Below, piece by piece: positions 47,301-58,964 of a stretch of 64,000 nt of DNA. The translations under genes were made by a program, and so were the position numbers. Source of the DNA: Artemia franciscana. Taxonomy: Eukaryota; Arthropoda; Branchiopoda; Anostraca; Artemiidae. The stretch covers positions 39,429,577 through 39,493,576 of the forward strand of contig NC_088873.1 in the NCBI RefSeq assembly GCF_032884065.1. The letters are read 5' to 3'. The notes under the pieces were generated by a model. It saw nothing but the letters and a program-made list of their open reading frames with translations. It searched no databases and was not told where the DNA came from. How positions within the stretch are numbered: position 1 is the stretch's first letter; every line of letters begins with the position of its first letter.

Positions 47301-50300
47301 AGTGGCCCATGGCCCATGGTATTTTTTCAAGGTCAAAAAAGTTTGAAAGATTAGGAAGATAAGTCTATGCACCAAGTAAGTATATGCTGCAGGATAACCT
47401 TGAGGAGTAGCGGCTCTAGAGGAAATTATAGCCTAGTAAAGTTACGATAAATTTGAAAATTATTTCTAAGAAAACTAAGTCGCTAAGATCGGAAATAAGT
47501 GAAGGTGAAAAAGTGGCCCATGGCCCATGGTATTTTTTCAAGGTCAAAAAAGTTTGAAAGATTAGGAAGATAAGTCTATGCACCAAGTAAGAATATGCAG
47601 CAGGATGACCTTGAGGAGTAGCGGCTCTAGAGGAAATTATAGCCTAGTAAAGTTACAATAAATTTGAAAATTATTTCTAAGAAAACTAAGTCGCTAAGAT
47701 CGGAAATAAGTGAAGGTGAAAAAGTGGCCCATGGCCCATGGTATTTTTCCACGGTCAAAAAAGTTTGAAAGATTAGGAAGATAAGTCTATGTACCAAGTA
47801 AGTATATGCTGCAGGATGACCTTGAGGAGTAGCGGCTCTAGAGGAAATTATAGCCTAGTAAAGTTACGATAAATTTGAAAATTATTTCTAAGAAAACTAA
47901 GTCGCTAAGATCGGAAATAAGTGAAGGTGAAAAAGTGGCCCATGGCCCATGGTATTTTTTCAAGGTCAAAAAAGTTTGAAAGATTAGGAAGATAAGTCTA
48001 TGCACCAAGTAAGTATATGCTGCAGGATGACCTTGAGGAGTAGCGGCTCTAGAGGAAATTATAGCCTAGTAAAGTTACGATAAATTTGAAAATTATTTCT
48101 AAGAAAACTAAGTCGCTAAGATCGGAAATAAGTGAAGGTGAAAAAGTGGCCCATGGCCCATGGTATTTTTTCTAGGTCAATAAAGTTTGAAAGATTAGGA
48201 AGATAAGTCTATGCACCAAGTAAGTATATGCTGCAGGATGACCTTGAGGAGTAGCGGCTCTAGAGAAAATTATAGCCTAGTAAAGTTATGATAACTTTGA
48301 AAATTATTTCTAAGAAGACTAAGTCGCTAAGATCGGAAATAAGTGAAGGTGAAAAAGTGGCCCATGGCCCATGGTATTTTTTCACGGTCAAAAAAGTTTG
48401 AAAGATTAGGAAGATAAGTCTATGCACCAAGTAAGTATATGCTGCAGGATGACCTTGAGGAGTAGCGGCTCTAGAGGAAATTGTAGCCTAGTAAAGTTAC
48501 GATAAGTATGAAAATTATTTTAAGAAGACTAAGTCGCTAAGATCGGAAATAAGTGAAGGTGAAAAAGTGGCCCATGGCCCATGGTATTTTTCACGGTCAA
48601 AAAAGTTTGAAAGATTAGGAAGATAAGCCTATGCACCAAGTAAGTATATGCTGCAGGATGACCTTGAGGAGTAGCGGCTCTAGAGGAAATTATAGCCTAG
48701 TAAAGTTACGATAAGTTTGAAAATTATTTCTAAGAAGACTAAGTCGCTAAGATCGGAAATAAGTGAAGGTGAAAAAGTGGCCCATGGCCCATGGTATTTT
48801 TTCAAGGTCAAAAAAGTTTGAAAGATTAGGAAGATAAGTCTATGCACCAAGTAAGTATATGCTGCAGGATGACCTTGAGGAGTAGCGGCTCTAGAGGAAA
48901 TTATAGCCTAGTAAAGTTACGATAAATTTGAAAATTATTTCTAAGAAAACTAAGTCGCTAAGATCGGAAATAAGTGAAGGTGAAAAAGTGGCCCATGGCC
49001 CATGGTATTTTTTCAAGGTCAAAAAAGTTTGAAAGATTAGGAAGATAAGTCTATGCACCAAGTAAGTATATGCTGCAGGATGACCTTGAGGAGTAGCGGC
49101 TCTAGAGGAAATTATAGCCTAGTAAAGTTACGATAAATTTGAAAATTATTTCTAAGAAACTAAGTCGCTAAGATCGGAAATAAGTGAAGGTGAAAAAGTG
49201 GCCCATGGCCCATGGTATTTTTTCACGGTCAAAAAAGTTTGAAAGATTAGGAAGATAAGTCTATGCACCAAGTAAGTATATGCTGCAGGAATGACCTTGA
49301 GGAGTAGCGGCTCTAGAGGAAATTATAGCCTAGTAAAGTTACGATAAGTATGAAAATTATTTCTAAGAAGACTAAGTCGCTAAGATCGGAAATAAGTGAA
49401 GGTGAAAAAGTGGCCCATGGCCCATGGTATTTTTCACGGTCAAAAAAGTTTGAAAGATTAGGAAGATAAGTCTATGCACCAAGTAAGTATATGCTGCAGG
49501 ATGACCTTGAGGAGTAGCGGCTCTAGAGGAAATTATAGCCTAGTAAAGTTACGATAAGTATGAAAATTATTTCTAAGAAAACTAAGTCGCTAAGATCGGA
49601 AATAAGTGAAGGTGAAAAAGTGGCCCATGGCCCATGGTATTTTTTCAAGGTCAAAAAAGTTTGAAAGATTAGGAAGATAAGTCTATGCACCAAGTAAGTA
49701 TATGCTGCAGGATGACCTTGAGGAGTAGCGGCTCTAGAGGAAATTATAGCCTAGTAAAGTTACGATAAGTTTGAAAATTATTTCTAAGAAGACTAAGTCG
49801 CTAAGATCGGAAATAAGTGAAGGTGAAAAAGTGGCCCATGGCCCATGGTATTTTTCCACGGTCAAAAAAGTTTGAAAGATTAGGAAGATAAGTCTATGCA
49901 CCAAGTAAGTATATGCTGCAGGATGACCTTGAGGAGTAGCGGCTCTAGAGGAAATTATAGCCTAGTAAAGTTACGATAAATTTGAAAATTATTTCTAAGA
50001 AAACTAAGTCGCTAAGATCGGAAATAAGTGAAGGTGAAAAAGTGGCCCATGGCCCATGGTATTTTTTCAAGGTCAAAAAAGTTTGAAAGATTAGGAAGAT
50101 AAGTCTATGCACCAAGTAAGTATATGCTGCAGGATGACCTTGAGGAGTAGCGGCTCTAGAGGAAATTATAGCCTAGTAAAGTTACGATAAGTATTGAAAA
50201 TTATTTCTAAGAAGACTAAGTCGCTAAGATCGGAAATAAGTGAAGGTGAAAAAGTGGCCCATGGCCCATGGTATTTTTCACGGTCAAAAAAGTTTGAAAG

Positions 50301-51297
50301 ATTAGGAAGATAAGTCTATGCACCAAGTAAGTATATGCTGCAGGATGACCTTGAGGAGTAGCGGCTCTAGAGGAAATTATAGCCTAGTAAAGTTACGATA
50401 AGTTTGAAAATTATTTCTAAGAAGACTAAGTCGCTAAGATCGGAAATAAGTGAAGGTGAAAAAGTGGCCCATGGCCCATGGTATTTTTCCACGGTCAAAA
50501 AAGTTTGAAAGATTAGGAAGATAAGTCTATGCACCAAGTAAGTATATGCTGCAGGATGACCTTGAGGAGTAGCGGCTCTAGAGGAAATTATAGCCTAGTA
50601 AAGTTACGATAAGTTTGAAAATTATTTCTAAGAAGACTAAGTCGCTAAGATCGGAAATAAGTGAAGGTGAAAAAGTGGCCCATGGCCCATGGTATTTTTC
50701 ACGGTCAAAAAAGTTTGAAAGATTAGGAAGATAAGCCTATGCACCAAGTAAGTATATGCTGCAGGATGACCTTGAGGAGTAGCGGCTCTAGAGGAAATTA
50801 TAGCCTAGTAAAGTTACGATAAGTTTGAAAATTATTTCTAAGAAGACTAAGTCGCTAAGATCGGAAATAAGTGAAGGTGAAAAAGTGGCCCATGGCCCAT
50901 GGTATTTTTCACGGTCAAAAAAGTTTGAAAGATTAGGAAGATAAGCCTATGCACCAAGTAAGTATATGCTGCAGGATGACCTTGAGGAGTAGCGGCTCTA
51001 GAGGAAATTATAGCCTAGTAAAGTTACGATAAGTTTGAAAATTATTTCTAAGAAGACTAAGTCGCTAAGATCGGAAATAAGTGAAGGTGAAAAAGTGGCC
51101 ATGGCCCATGTATTTTTCCGCGGTCAAAAAAGTTTGAAAGATTAGGAAGATAAGTCTATGCACCAAGTAAGTATATGCTGCAGGATGACCTTGAGGAGTA
51201 GCGGCTCTAGAGGAAATTATAGCCTAGTAAAGTTACGATAGGTTTGAAAATTATAGTTAAGAAGACTAAGTCGCAAAGATTGGAAATAAGTGAAGGT
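41355..51297 (+). repeat. Satellite/minisatellite array, 211-bp monomer, about 47 copies
   Basis: Head-to-tail units start, for example, with CTAAGTCGCTAAGATCGG at 41365, 41562, 41773, 41984, 42195 and 42406. The period is 211 bp, with the first interval 197 bp. Monomers are very similar (a few differences each) and carry a doubled GCCCATGGCCCATGG, a CTGCAG and a TCTAGA site. Translated in the plus direction, a monomer retains pieces of an LINE RT (KKTKSLRSEISEGEKV and, further on, KKV-KIRKISL-TK), so it derives from the RTE-like LINE whose remnants flank the array. Open frames on the minus strand (MVHRLIFLIFQTF...) are antisense artefacts. It lies in the last intron of the amidase gene. Confidence 0.95.
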
Positions 51298-52100
51298 GAA
51301 AGTGATATTGGGTGACGAGAAGATTGATGCTGTGGACAGCTTCACCAACCTAGGTAGAATTATTAGTAAAAACGGTGGGTGCAGTGAAGATGTTGAAAGT
51401 AGAATAGCTAAGGCCCAGGGTGTTTTTTTCTAAGTTAAAAGTTTGAAAGTTAAAAAAATATATATTCAAGAGAAATTGCTTACGGATTATTTTGGGTACC
51501 CGACTGACGGACCGTATATCCAAAATATCATATGATAGAGAAAAAAAAGAAGAAAACCAATCTAAGGGAAGTAAAGAAGGATTTAAAGTGTACATTAAGG
51601 AAATGTCAGACAAAGGATAAAATTGCAAGATCTTGAAAATGCTACTGTCTTGGGATGCTGAGAAATTGTGAGAAAATTATCAGTCTTGACTTGTACCAGC
51701 TAAAAATAGGAACAGGGCCACTTTTAGTGATAAAGGGAGCGTTTAAGAGAGATATATAGAACATTTTGAGAATGTCTTAAAAAGAAACAAAGTTACAGGA
51801 AATGATATAGAAAATTTTTGGCAATTTGGAGGCAAAGGAAGATTTATTTTGGGAAAAAGAATTAGAGATAGTTCTAAAAAGTATTAAAAAATAACTAGAT
51901 CCCAGACACTAATAGCGTGGTAAGTAAATTTTTAAATATACTGGTTGTAAAATTAGAGATAAATTACTACGGGATAAAAGGACTTAAACAATTAGAACTT
52001 CATGGAAGAAGGTAAAGATTCATGGAAAGCTTTGAAGAGGCTGGAGTTGAGGAGCTTAGCTGTATTGGCTTCTGACAGAAGTTATTAGGAGTAGCAGCAT
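51250..52100 (+). mobile_element. RTE-like LINE fragments, rearranged
   Basis: 51250-51490 is the RT C-terminal side: KKTKSQRLEISEGE, then GDEKIDAVDSFTNLGRIISK, then GGCSEDVESRIAKAQGVFF. 51700-51990 is the region N-terminal to the RT: KGAFKRDI, VKEDLF-like and ELEIVLKSIKK, then KIRDKLL-like. A weak C-terminal match lies near 52010-52095 (AGCTGTATTGGCTTC). The order is scrambled relative to an intact element and every part carries stops or frame changes. The first fragment merges without a gap into the last satellite monomer. Confidence 0.65.
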
Positions 52101-52204
52101 ATACTTTAGCCAATCAAAACTAAGGTCACATCATCCGAATCTTTACATTTATTTGATCATGCTTATAAAACCAGTTAAATTCAAACACAAGGCTATAGAA
52201 TTGC

Positions 52205-52330
52205 GCCTCTGGTGGCACAATGAGTTAATCTCTGCTTGGCAGTATGAGACGAAGGGTTCAATCTCACCAGTCATAGGGTTGACGCAAGGAACTTTATGGT
52301 CAAGAAGAAACTTATAGACTAGTCTAGACA
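52205..52330 (+). mobile_element. Possible tRNA-derived SINE
   Basis: Polymerase III-like A box TGGCACAATGAG (52214-52225) and B box GGGTTCAATCTC about 30 bp downstream, in the spacing of a tRNA-derived SINE head. No clear tail. Confidence 0.45.
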
Positions 52331-52441
52331 ATATTTGAGAATCTAAATGAAGTTCCAGGATTCGGCTCACATACCAGAATTTGCCACGAAATGGAAGGTA
52401 AGAACTACTTTATGTGCTGCTTATTTATTAGTATTTCCTAC

Positions 52442-52581
52442 CTTGGCAATTTCGCTGAGAAGCTTGTCATCCCTAGGGTATTGTTTCAATTCCTCCTGAT
52501 CTTCTTGTGATTCTTTGGAGACTGGCAAAATGCCACAGGGGAAATTTAAAATGTTGTACGTGAGAGTGTAGCTGACACAAG
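52442..52581 (-). CDS. FAAH: Fatty-acid amide hydrolase-like, penultimate exon
   Basis: Minus-strand exon of 140 bp between acceptor TTTTTGTTCTTCTAG and donor AAG|GTAGGA. After two bases completing a split codon it encodes CVSYTLTYNILNFPCGILPV, then SKESQEDQEELKQYPRDD and KLLSEIAK. FAAH proteins have a matching segment here (xxSYTxLYNxLDFPAGVxPV). It starts in phase 2 remainder and ends in phase 0, matching both neighbouring exons. Its mammalian counterpart lies close to the substrate channel. One Cys (FPCG) replaces the Ala usual in FPAG. Confidence 0.85.
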
Positions 52582-52885
52582 CTAGAAGAACAAAAATGAC
52601 AGCAATACATACAAATAAATAAAGAAAACACTATCAAGTTTCTAAAAATAATAATTTCATATTGCATAAAAAGGAAATAAAAAGCATATAACACATTATT
52701 TATTTTAAAATGATTGCCAAGAATTGAAAAAAAAGTGCAATATACACAAAATAAAAACCAAACATAGCCGGAGAACCAACCAAATATTAGACCTAACCTG
52801 AAGTATGAAACCTAACCTGGGAACTAACGGAAAAAGGGTCAGACATTTTTAACAGAAGGACATGAATCTGAAAAAGAAAAGAACT

Positions 52886-53043
52886 AATTCCTTTATTGGT
52901 ACTTACAATGAGGACTTACATGAGGGTGTACACTTACTCGATTGCAGAGAATCACTGAAAAGCATACATGATAAAAAAGCAACCAATTCCTTTATTTGTA
53001 CTGCAATGAGGACTTGAATGAGAGTGTAAACTTACACGATTGC
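52886..53043. repeat. Two tandem copies of a ~99-bp unit
   Basis: AATTCCTTTATTGGTACTTAC (52886) and AATTCCTTTATTTGTACTGC (52985) each lead into ATGAGGACTT, GAGGGTGT or GAGAGTGT, and CGATTGC. Confidence 0.7.
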
Positions 53044-53049
53044 TCAAAA

Positions 53050-54249
53050 TCAAGCAAAAACAGCCAAAAGCCAATATTATGCCCATAGAATCGGCGCAGA
53101 AAAGACCGATCGTGATTAACAAGTGAAAATATCGAAACAATAATATAGCAGACATATACAAGAAAATTTTTTATTTATTAGAATATTAATAGACAATGAG
53201 AAAATTTATAATTCCATATTTCTATATGATAAAAAATATACATTAATTCTTTCTGCTGTCTAACTGGTCATTAAATTGTTAAGGCCGGACACGAACTTTT
53301 TTCCCACCTTTTGACACTGGTAGGTCAATTATGTTAGGTACGACATAGCTATCCAAAAAAAGAAGTCATTTACTGCTCCATGTTGAACAGAGGATCCCTT
53401 GCCAACAATCTCAATGACGATTTTAAAACAGCTCTTGTGTCGCCTCTCTTTGCTGCTTCCTCTGCCTCGACTGTCTTCCACTCAAAAAAGTTTCTCCGGT
53501 TTTTTTCTGGCGTTCTTCCTTATCGCCTTATCTGCAGCTCTGTATTCTCCGTTATTGAGCATCTGGCAACCGGAAACTTGCCTTCGAATAGTGATGCTTT
53601 TAAATTTTTTTTCTTTTCTCAATGAGATCTCATGTTTGGCCAGACAACCAACTGGTCCTATGGGGTCTTACCATATTATCTAAACTTTTTCATTGTCTAA
53701 ATTATCCTTCTAATTATCATTCTGGATTCAGATCTATTTGGCCTAAAGTCAAGCACGCCAGTTAGGGGAGGGGCCAATTCCTCCCCTCCCCCCTAGTCTT
53801 TGAAAAATGCATTCTTGTTTCTATTTTCATTACTATTTTCTATTTTAGCTATGTGCTATATTAAAACAGAGAGATTGGTTAACTGGTCGTTTTTGTTTGT
53901 CACCCCTGTGCTTCGTTTTTCACAGAAATTAAGTAGCACCGTAAACATAAAACTCCTAAAAATGGTATCAGATCAAAGCACAAAGTACACCATTAGAACT
54001 GCCTTGTCTGAAAATCCTAAAAACGGAACTTACAGTCCCTTGACTTGAACAACAAGAAAATCCATAGGCTTGAAAAACAAGGGAAGTGGCTGTAACCACG
54101 ATATTCTGCATCAAAAGCATCTTTTTTCCCATTTCCCCTTCTCCTAAGCTAACTGGGCTCAGAAACATCATTGAGAGCTGTTTAATGACTTATTTTAAAG
54201 CAAATAGCTACATTTAGTTCCTTTTACAAAAACTTTTTTTTAGAAAGAC
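53050..54249. other. Amidase intron, no recognisable element
   Basis: AT-rich sequence; short frames near 53380 and 53800 have no recognisable family. Confidence 0.45.
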
Positions 54250-54539
54250 TTTTCTTTTTTTTTTAGACTTTTTTTCAGTATGAGTTTAGTATCTGAACAG
54301 TATGAGTTTAGTATCTGAACTAAAAGGAACTAGCTTATGAACCTAATCGGATTACTTTTTGTGCTGTATTGTGTTAGATTGCGCAATTAACTTGCGGACA
54401 TAATTGTGAGGGATTGCTCACTTCATGCAAAGTGAGTTATTATTAGTGTATAATTGAATATATTGGTGTTATCACTGATTAAAAACTGTGATTAAGACTG
54501 ATTAACAGTTTGTGAATCTGCAGTATCTCGTCGGAATAA

Positions 54540-56208
54540 ATGACGGGAAAAAAGCCCCTAAGGCTACCACCCGAGAAGGATACTCCCACTGAAACCCTTA
54601 GCCGGTCGCCATTCCAACCAACCTATAAAACTCTTCCTAGAACCCCCCCCCCCCCAACTACGCGATCCAAAACTGTTAGCCACTTGTCAGGAATTCAGGC
54701 CTTAGCCGAAACTAACTCTAATGAAAGAGGTGAGACGCCTGGCAAAAAGAGGAAAAAGGATGAAACTCGTTCACCAACGATAGTGCAACCCCTCTCTTCA
54801 AGTGTCCCAGAAACAAGTGCTAACGATCACCCCAATTATTATACTGTCTCAATCAAGAAAACCAATGGCCAACCCTTTTCGAAAGATCGAATAATGCAAA
54901 TTAGGAAAGCTGTCTTTCTGATCACCAAGGTGAATTTTGAACTTGTTTTCAAGCAGGACGAGTCTATTGATATTTACTTTACGTCTTCTCAGGCGGCAGA
55001 CCATGTCCTGTCAAAATCCAAAGAAATAACTCTTGATGGCTCAAAAATTTTAACCACAAAAAAAGATGTGGAAAAGTTACACAAGTATGTGCTGTATGGT
55101 GTTGATACCAGTGTAAAAGTGGAGGAAATACAGACTGAACTAATAGATTCTTATTGTCCTGACTGCCACATCAAAAGTGTAAGTCGTCTGATCAATCCTT
55201 CAACTGCTATAAGGCTAAGTTTAAACAAAGAAGGTTTTCTTCACCCTAGCCGTTCAATCCTCATTTCCTGCAAAGTTGAGCTAAGTGGAGAAATATTCTT
55301 GTACGGTATGTCTCTTTTTTTACAAGATGTATAAGCCTAAGCCCCTACAATGCTCCACTTGTCTGGCCCACGGCCACAGCAAAAAACACTGCAAACAGTC
55401 CCATCCGTCTTGCCTTAAGTGTGGGAAAACAGGCCACGCAATTAGTGAATGCCCTGAGTCAGACCCTTTCTGCAGAAATTGTAACCGTAAGGGACACACA
55501 GCCCTCCAAAAACAATCTTGCCCAGCTCACCAAAAGCGAGTTGTAATCCTTAGAACATCTGATAAAATGAACCTACCCTACTCAGTTGTAGCTGCAAGAA
55601 TCCCTTGGCAACCCACACCCCATCGACCCAGTAGAAGCCAAGCAACAGTTGCTGTAGCAGATGCAAAGACAGTATCATTTCCAAAAGAGGCAAATAATGT
55701 TCATACTCAAGGTTCTAGTCATTCCCCCCATCCCTTACCTGAGTTTACTTCAACATCCTGCCCTCCAAAAGATTCATCTAAAAATAGCCAAGAATGGCAA
55801 AGGCTTGCAACTTATTTCACAGTCAGTCACTTAATTGAGGTTAGTAATGAAGCTGAGGAAACCAAAAATATTCTCAAGAAGAAAGCTATCACTAAACTCC
55901 TAGGTGATGACATATTAGAAACAGCTATGGCTCAATTATCCTCCATGAAAAAGGACATAGATTCCACATCAAAGCTAGTTAGGCCTGTAGACTCAACTGC
56001 AAATCAAATCAAAGGCTCTGAAATTGCCACAACCCCCAAGACGGTAGTCGATGCCACTGCCCTAGTCAAAGGCAAGAAATCTAAGAAAAAAACGGCAAAC
56101 TTTCCATCCCAGTCCAAAATTACCACCAATGATATTTCGTCGGCTGAAGAAGATTTCCAATATTCTAATCAAGGAGATGATGAAACTCAGACCACAATGG
56201 ATGTTTAA
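54540..56208 (+). pseudogene. LINE B ORF1, CCHC zinc-knuckle protein, one frameshift
   Basis: The start is MTGKKPLRLPPEKD. A basic/proline-rich N-terminus is followed by a region resembling LINE ORF1 RNA-recognition folds (YYTVSIKKTNGQPF, TKKDVEKLHKYVLYGVD). An extra T in the T8 run near 55315 shifts the frame; the protein continues as MYKPKPLQCSTCLAHGHS. Three CCHC knuckles follow (CSTCLAHGHSKKHC, CLKCGKTGHAISEC, CRNCNRKGHTALQKQSC). A long Lys-rich tail ends at TAA 56206-56208. ORF1 binds element RNA. The stop is directly followed by the ATG of ORF2. Confidence 0.82.
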
Positions 56209-56386
56209 ATGTACACCGTACAAGATTTTACGTTTCTCACGAATTTATCACTGTGTAATAATGTTGTTTTTAACTATTACGATGACCAAAATAATTTGCC
56301 CACCAGCCCCTTAGCTACCCCGATAGCCCTTTAAACCAAATTAACTGTGAATATGTCGATACTTTTGATTTTGTGAAAAATGTTAA

Positions 56387-57004
56387 ACCACACCCGTTCC
56401 TTAATCCTCCGCCAGTCTTCAAGTTGCACCGGATTAATTCATTTCTTCCTCCTGATATTATGGTTTCTCTTTATCATGCTTTTATTCATCCTTACCTTTC
56501 TTATTGCTGCTCTGTCTGGGGCAATACTAATAAATCTCTTCTCTGCTCACTTCAAAGAGCCCAAAATAGGGCAGTGAAGGCTACTTTTCTTCTCCCTCGG
56601 CTTTACCCTTCCTCTGATCTTTATAATGATACTGGAATAGCTCCGCTGGATCATATTATAGGTAAAAGTACTCTTTATTTAGCGCATTCTGCTTTTCTAG
56701 GTACTCTTCCACCGACCCTGCAGCAGTTTTTCTCAAGGACAGGCTCAGGTAGGTACTTTTCTTCTTTGCGTAATTCTTCTCGACGATTTATTTTACCAAA
56801 ACGATCCTCTACAGCAGCTCAGAGGTCTCCTGTATATCAATCAATTCTATTATGGAACTCCATCCCTTTGGATGTCCCTCTTTTTCTTTCTGCAAAGGCA
56901 TTATTTCGTCGGGTCTTTCCAGTTAAATAATTTTTGTCTCTCTTTTAATTCTATCCCAATTTGTATGTCACTTCTCTTCTTTTAAAATCTTGTCTTGTTC
57001 CAGT

Positions 57005-57059
<55 letters not shown>

Positions 57060-57181
57060 TATATATTTTATAAGTGTTTTATTTTTGTTCTCTGTGGCCC
57101 ATTACAAGCATAGCTTCTTGGGCCTATTAATTGATTTCTTTTGTAATAGTTTTCTTTAGTATTAATAAATTGATTGATTGA
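56387..57181 (+). mobile_element. LINE family A, 5'-truncated copy inserted in LINE B
   Basis: Matches 20573-21438 of LINE A from CACACCCGTTCCTTAATCC through the last about 180 codons of ORF2, the 3' UTR and the (TTGA)n tail. The copy has a one-base loss near its start, then an open frame of 185 codons to 56930. A pure T run (57007-57057) replaces the interrupted T tract of the other copy. TTAA occurs on both sides (56383-56386 and 57182-57185) as a possible short target duplication. Confidence 0.88.
57007..57057. repeat. Poly(T) tract within LINE A copy
   Basis: A pure run of about 50 T in the 3' UTR of the truncated LINE A. Confidence 0.95.
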
Positions 57182-58964
57182 TTAAGCTAATGGAAGAGAC
57201 CAAACTTAATATAATTTGCTTTAATATCAGAAGTATGCGGGACAAGTGGGCTAATTTTAAAGACTTAATTTTAATTAATGGTTACTGCCTTTTCGACGTA
57301 ATCGGAATAACGGAAACGTGGCTTTCAGAAATTGATGATAAGAATGAATTTTCCCTCCCTGGTTTTCAAGCTATTCATATTAAAAGAAAATTAACCAAGT
57401 CCTCTGGCGGCATTTCTCTTTACATCCGGTCAAGTCTGAAATTCACCAGGCTATTAGACTGTGAATCCTTATTCTCGCAACCTATAAATAATAGATGCAT
57501 TTATTCAATAATCGTAGACATAAGTGTTGACGAGAATTCTTTTATTTTTTCATTATTTTATAAGCCCCCCTCATTTCCGACCCCTTTCTTTTGTAACCTG
57601 TTTGATGATTTTTCTAGTTTTATTAATTTACCACAGAAGAAGGCAATAGTTATTGGGGACTTCAATTGTAATTTACTAAATGTTAGCAATAATAATGATT
57701 GTGACAGCTTTTTTGAAACATTCACCTCAAGTGGTCTTCTTCCCACAATCCTTTTTCCTACTAGAGTTGATCCTGTGAGGTCTACAGCTACTGTAATTGA
57801 CAACATTTTTGTATCCACTTCCCTGGGAAACCACCTGTCCTCCAAAATAATATTTTCTGACCTGTCAGATCACTTTCCAATCTATCTCTCGCTACCCTCC
57901 CTACCAACTACTCAGCCCTCTAGAACTAAAACCCCTACGTATAATAGAATATATAATACTGTGAATATGAACAGGTTCACGGATCGTTTGAAATCCTTCG
58001 ACTGGTCCAAGGTTTTGGATACTCAGGATGTTAATTCAGCCACAAATGGTTTTACACAGGAATTGAGTGATCTTATCAGTTCAACCTTTCCAGTTCGTAA
58101 ATCAAACCGAAAAACTACCCATATACGCCCCTGGATGTCTAATAGCCTGATAATCTCTTCATACCGAAAAAATGACCTATATAAGTTATCTTGCAAAACC
58201 AGTAACGTTATTGACCTGACTAATTATAAAAAATACAAAAATTTATATACCAAACTTGTCCGGGAAGCAAAAAAAAATTATTATTATTCAAAAATCTCTC
58301 ATTGCAAAGGGAACTTGCAAAAAATTTGGTCAACAATAAATGAAATTCTTTCAAAAAAAAGAAATTCAAGATCTGTACCTCTTAACCTTAAGGACATCAG
58401 TGGTAGATTAATTGACCCAAGTTCAGTACCGGATGCTTTTAATAATTATTTCACTAATATTCCAAATGCTAACTCCTGTTCCTTCTCCCAGTCAGTACAA
58501 CCTAGAGAGAATCCTGGATCCATGTTTTTCTCTCCAACTGATCGTAAAGAGGTGCTTCAAGTTATCAAATGTCTCTCTAATAGTAGTACACCTGACTGCT
58601 TTGGCATAAGTAATAAGCTTCTTAGGACCGTATCTTCCTATGTTTGTGAACCCATTGTGCACATAGCAAACCTGTCTATGACCAATGGAGTCTTTCCAGA
58701 AATATTTAAATCAGCAATTGTTGTCCCGATTCATAAAAAAGGCGATCCGTCTGAGATAAGTAATTATCGTCCAATCTCACTTCTCCCAGTTATATCTAAA
58801 GTGCTCGAGATAATTATATTCCGACGTCTTTCTCCCTTTTTATTTGGGATTCATTCTTCAGATTCGTTGATTTCTCCTCATCAATATGGCTTCCGTTCCA
58901 AATTTTCAACTGCTCATGCACTAATAGACGCCACACAGTTTATACGTTCCCAAAAAATACTGTA

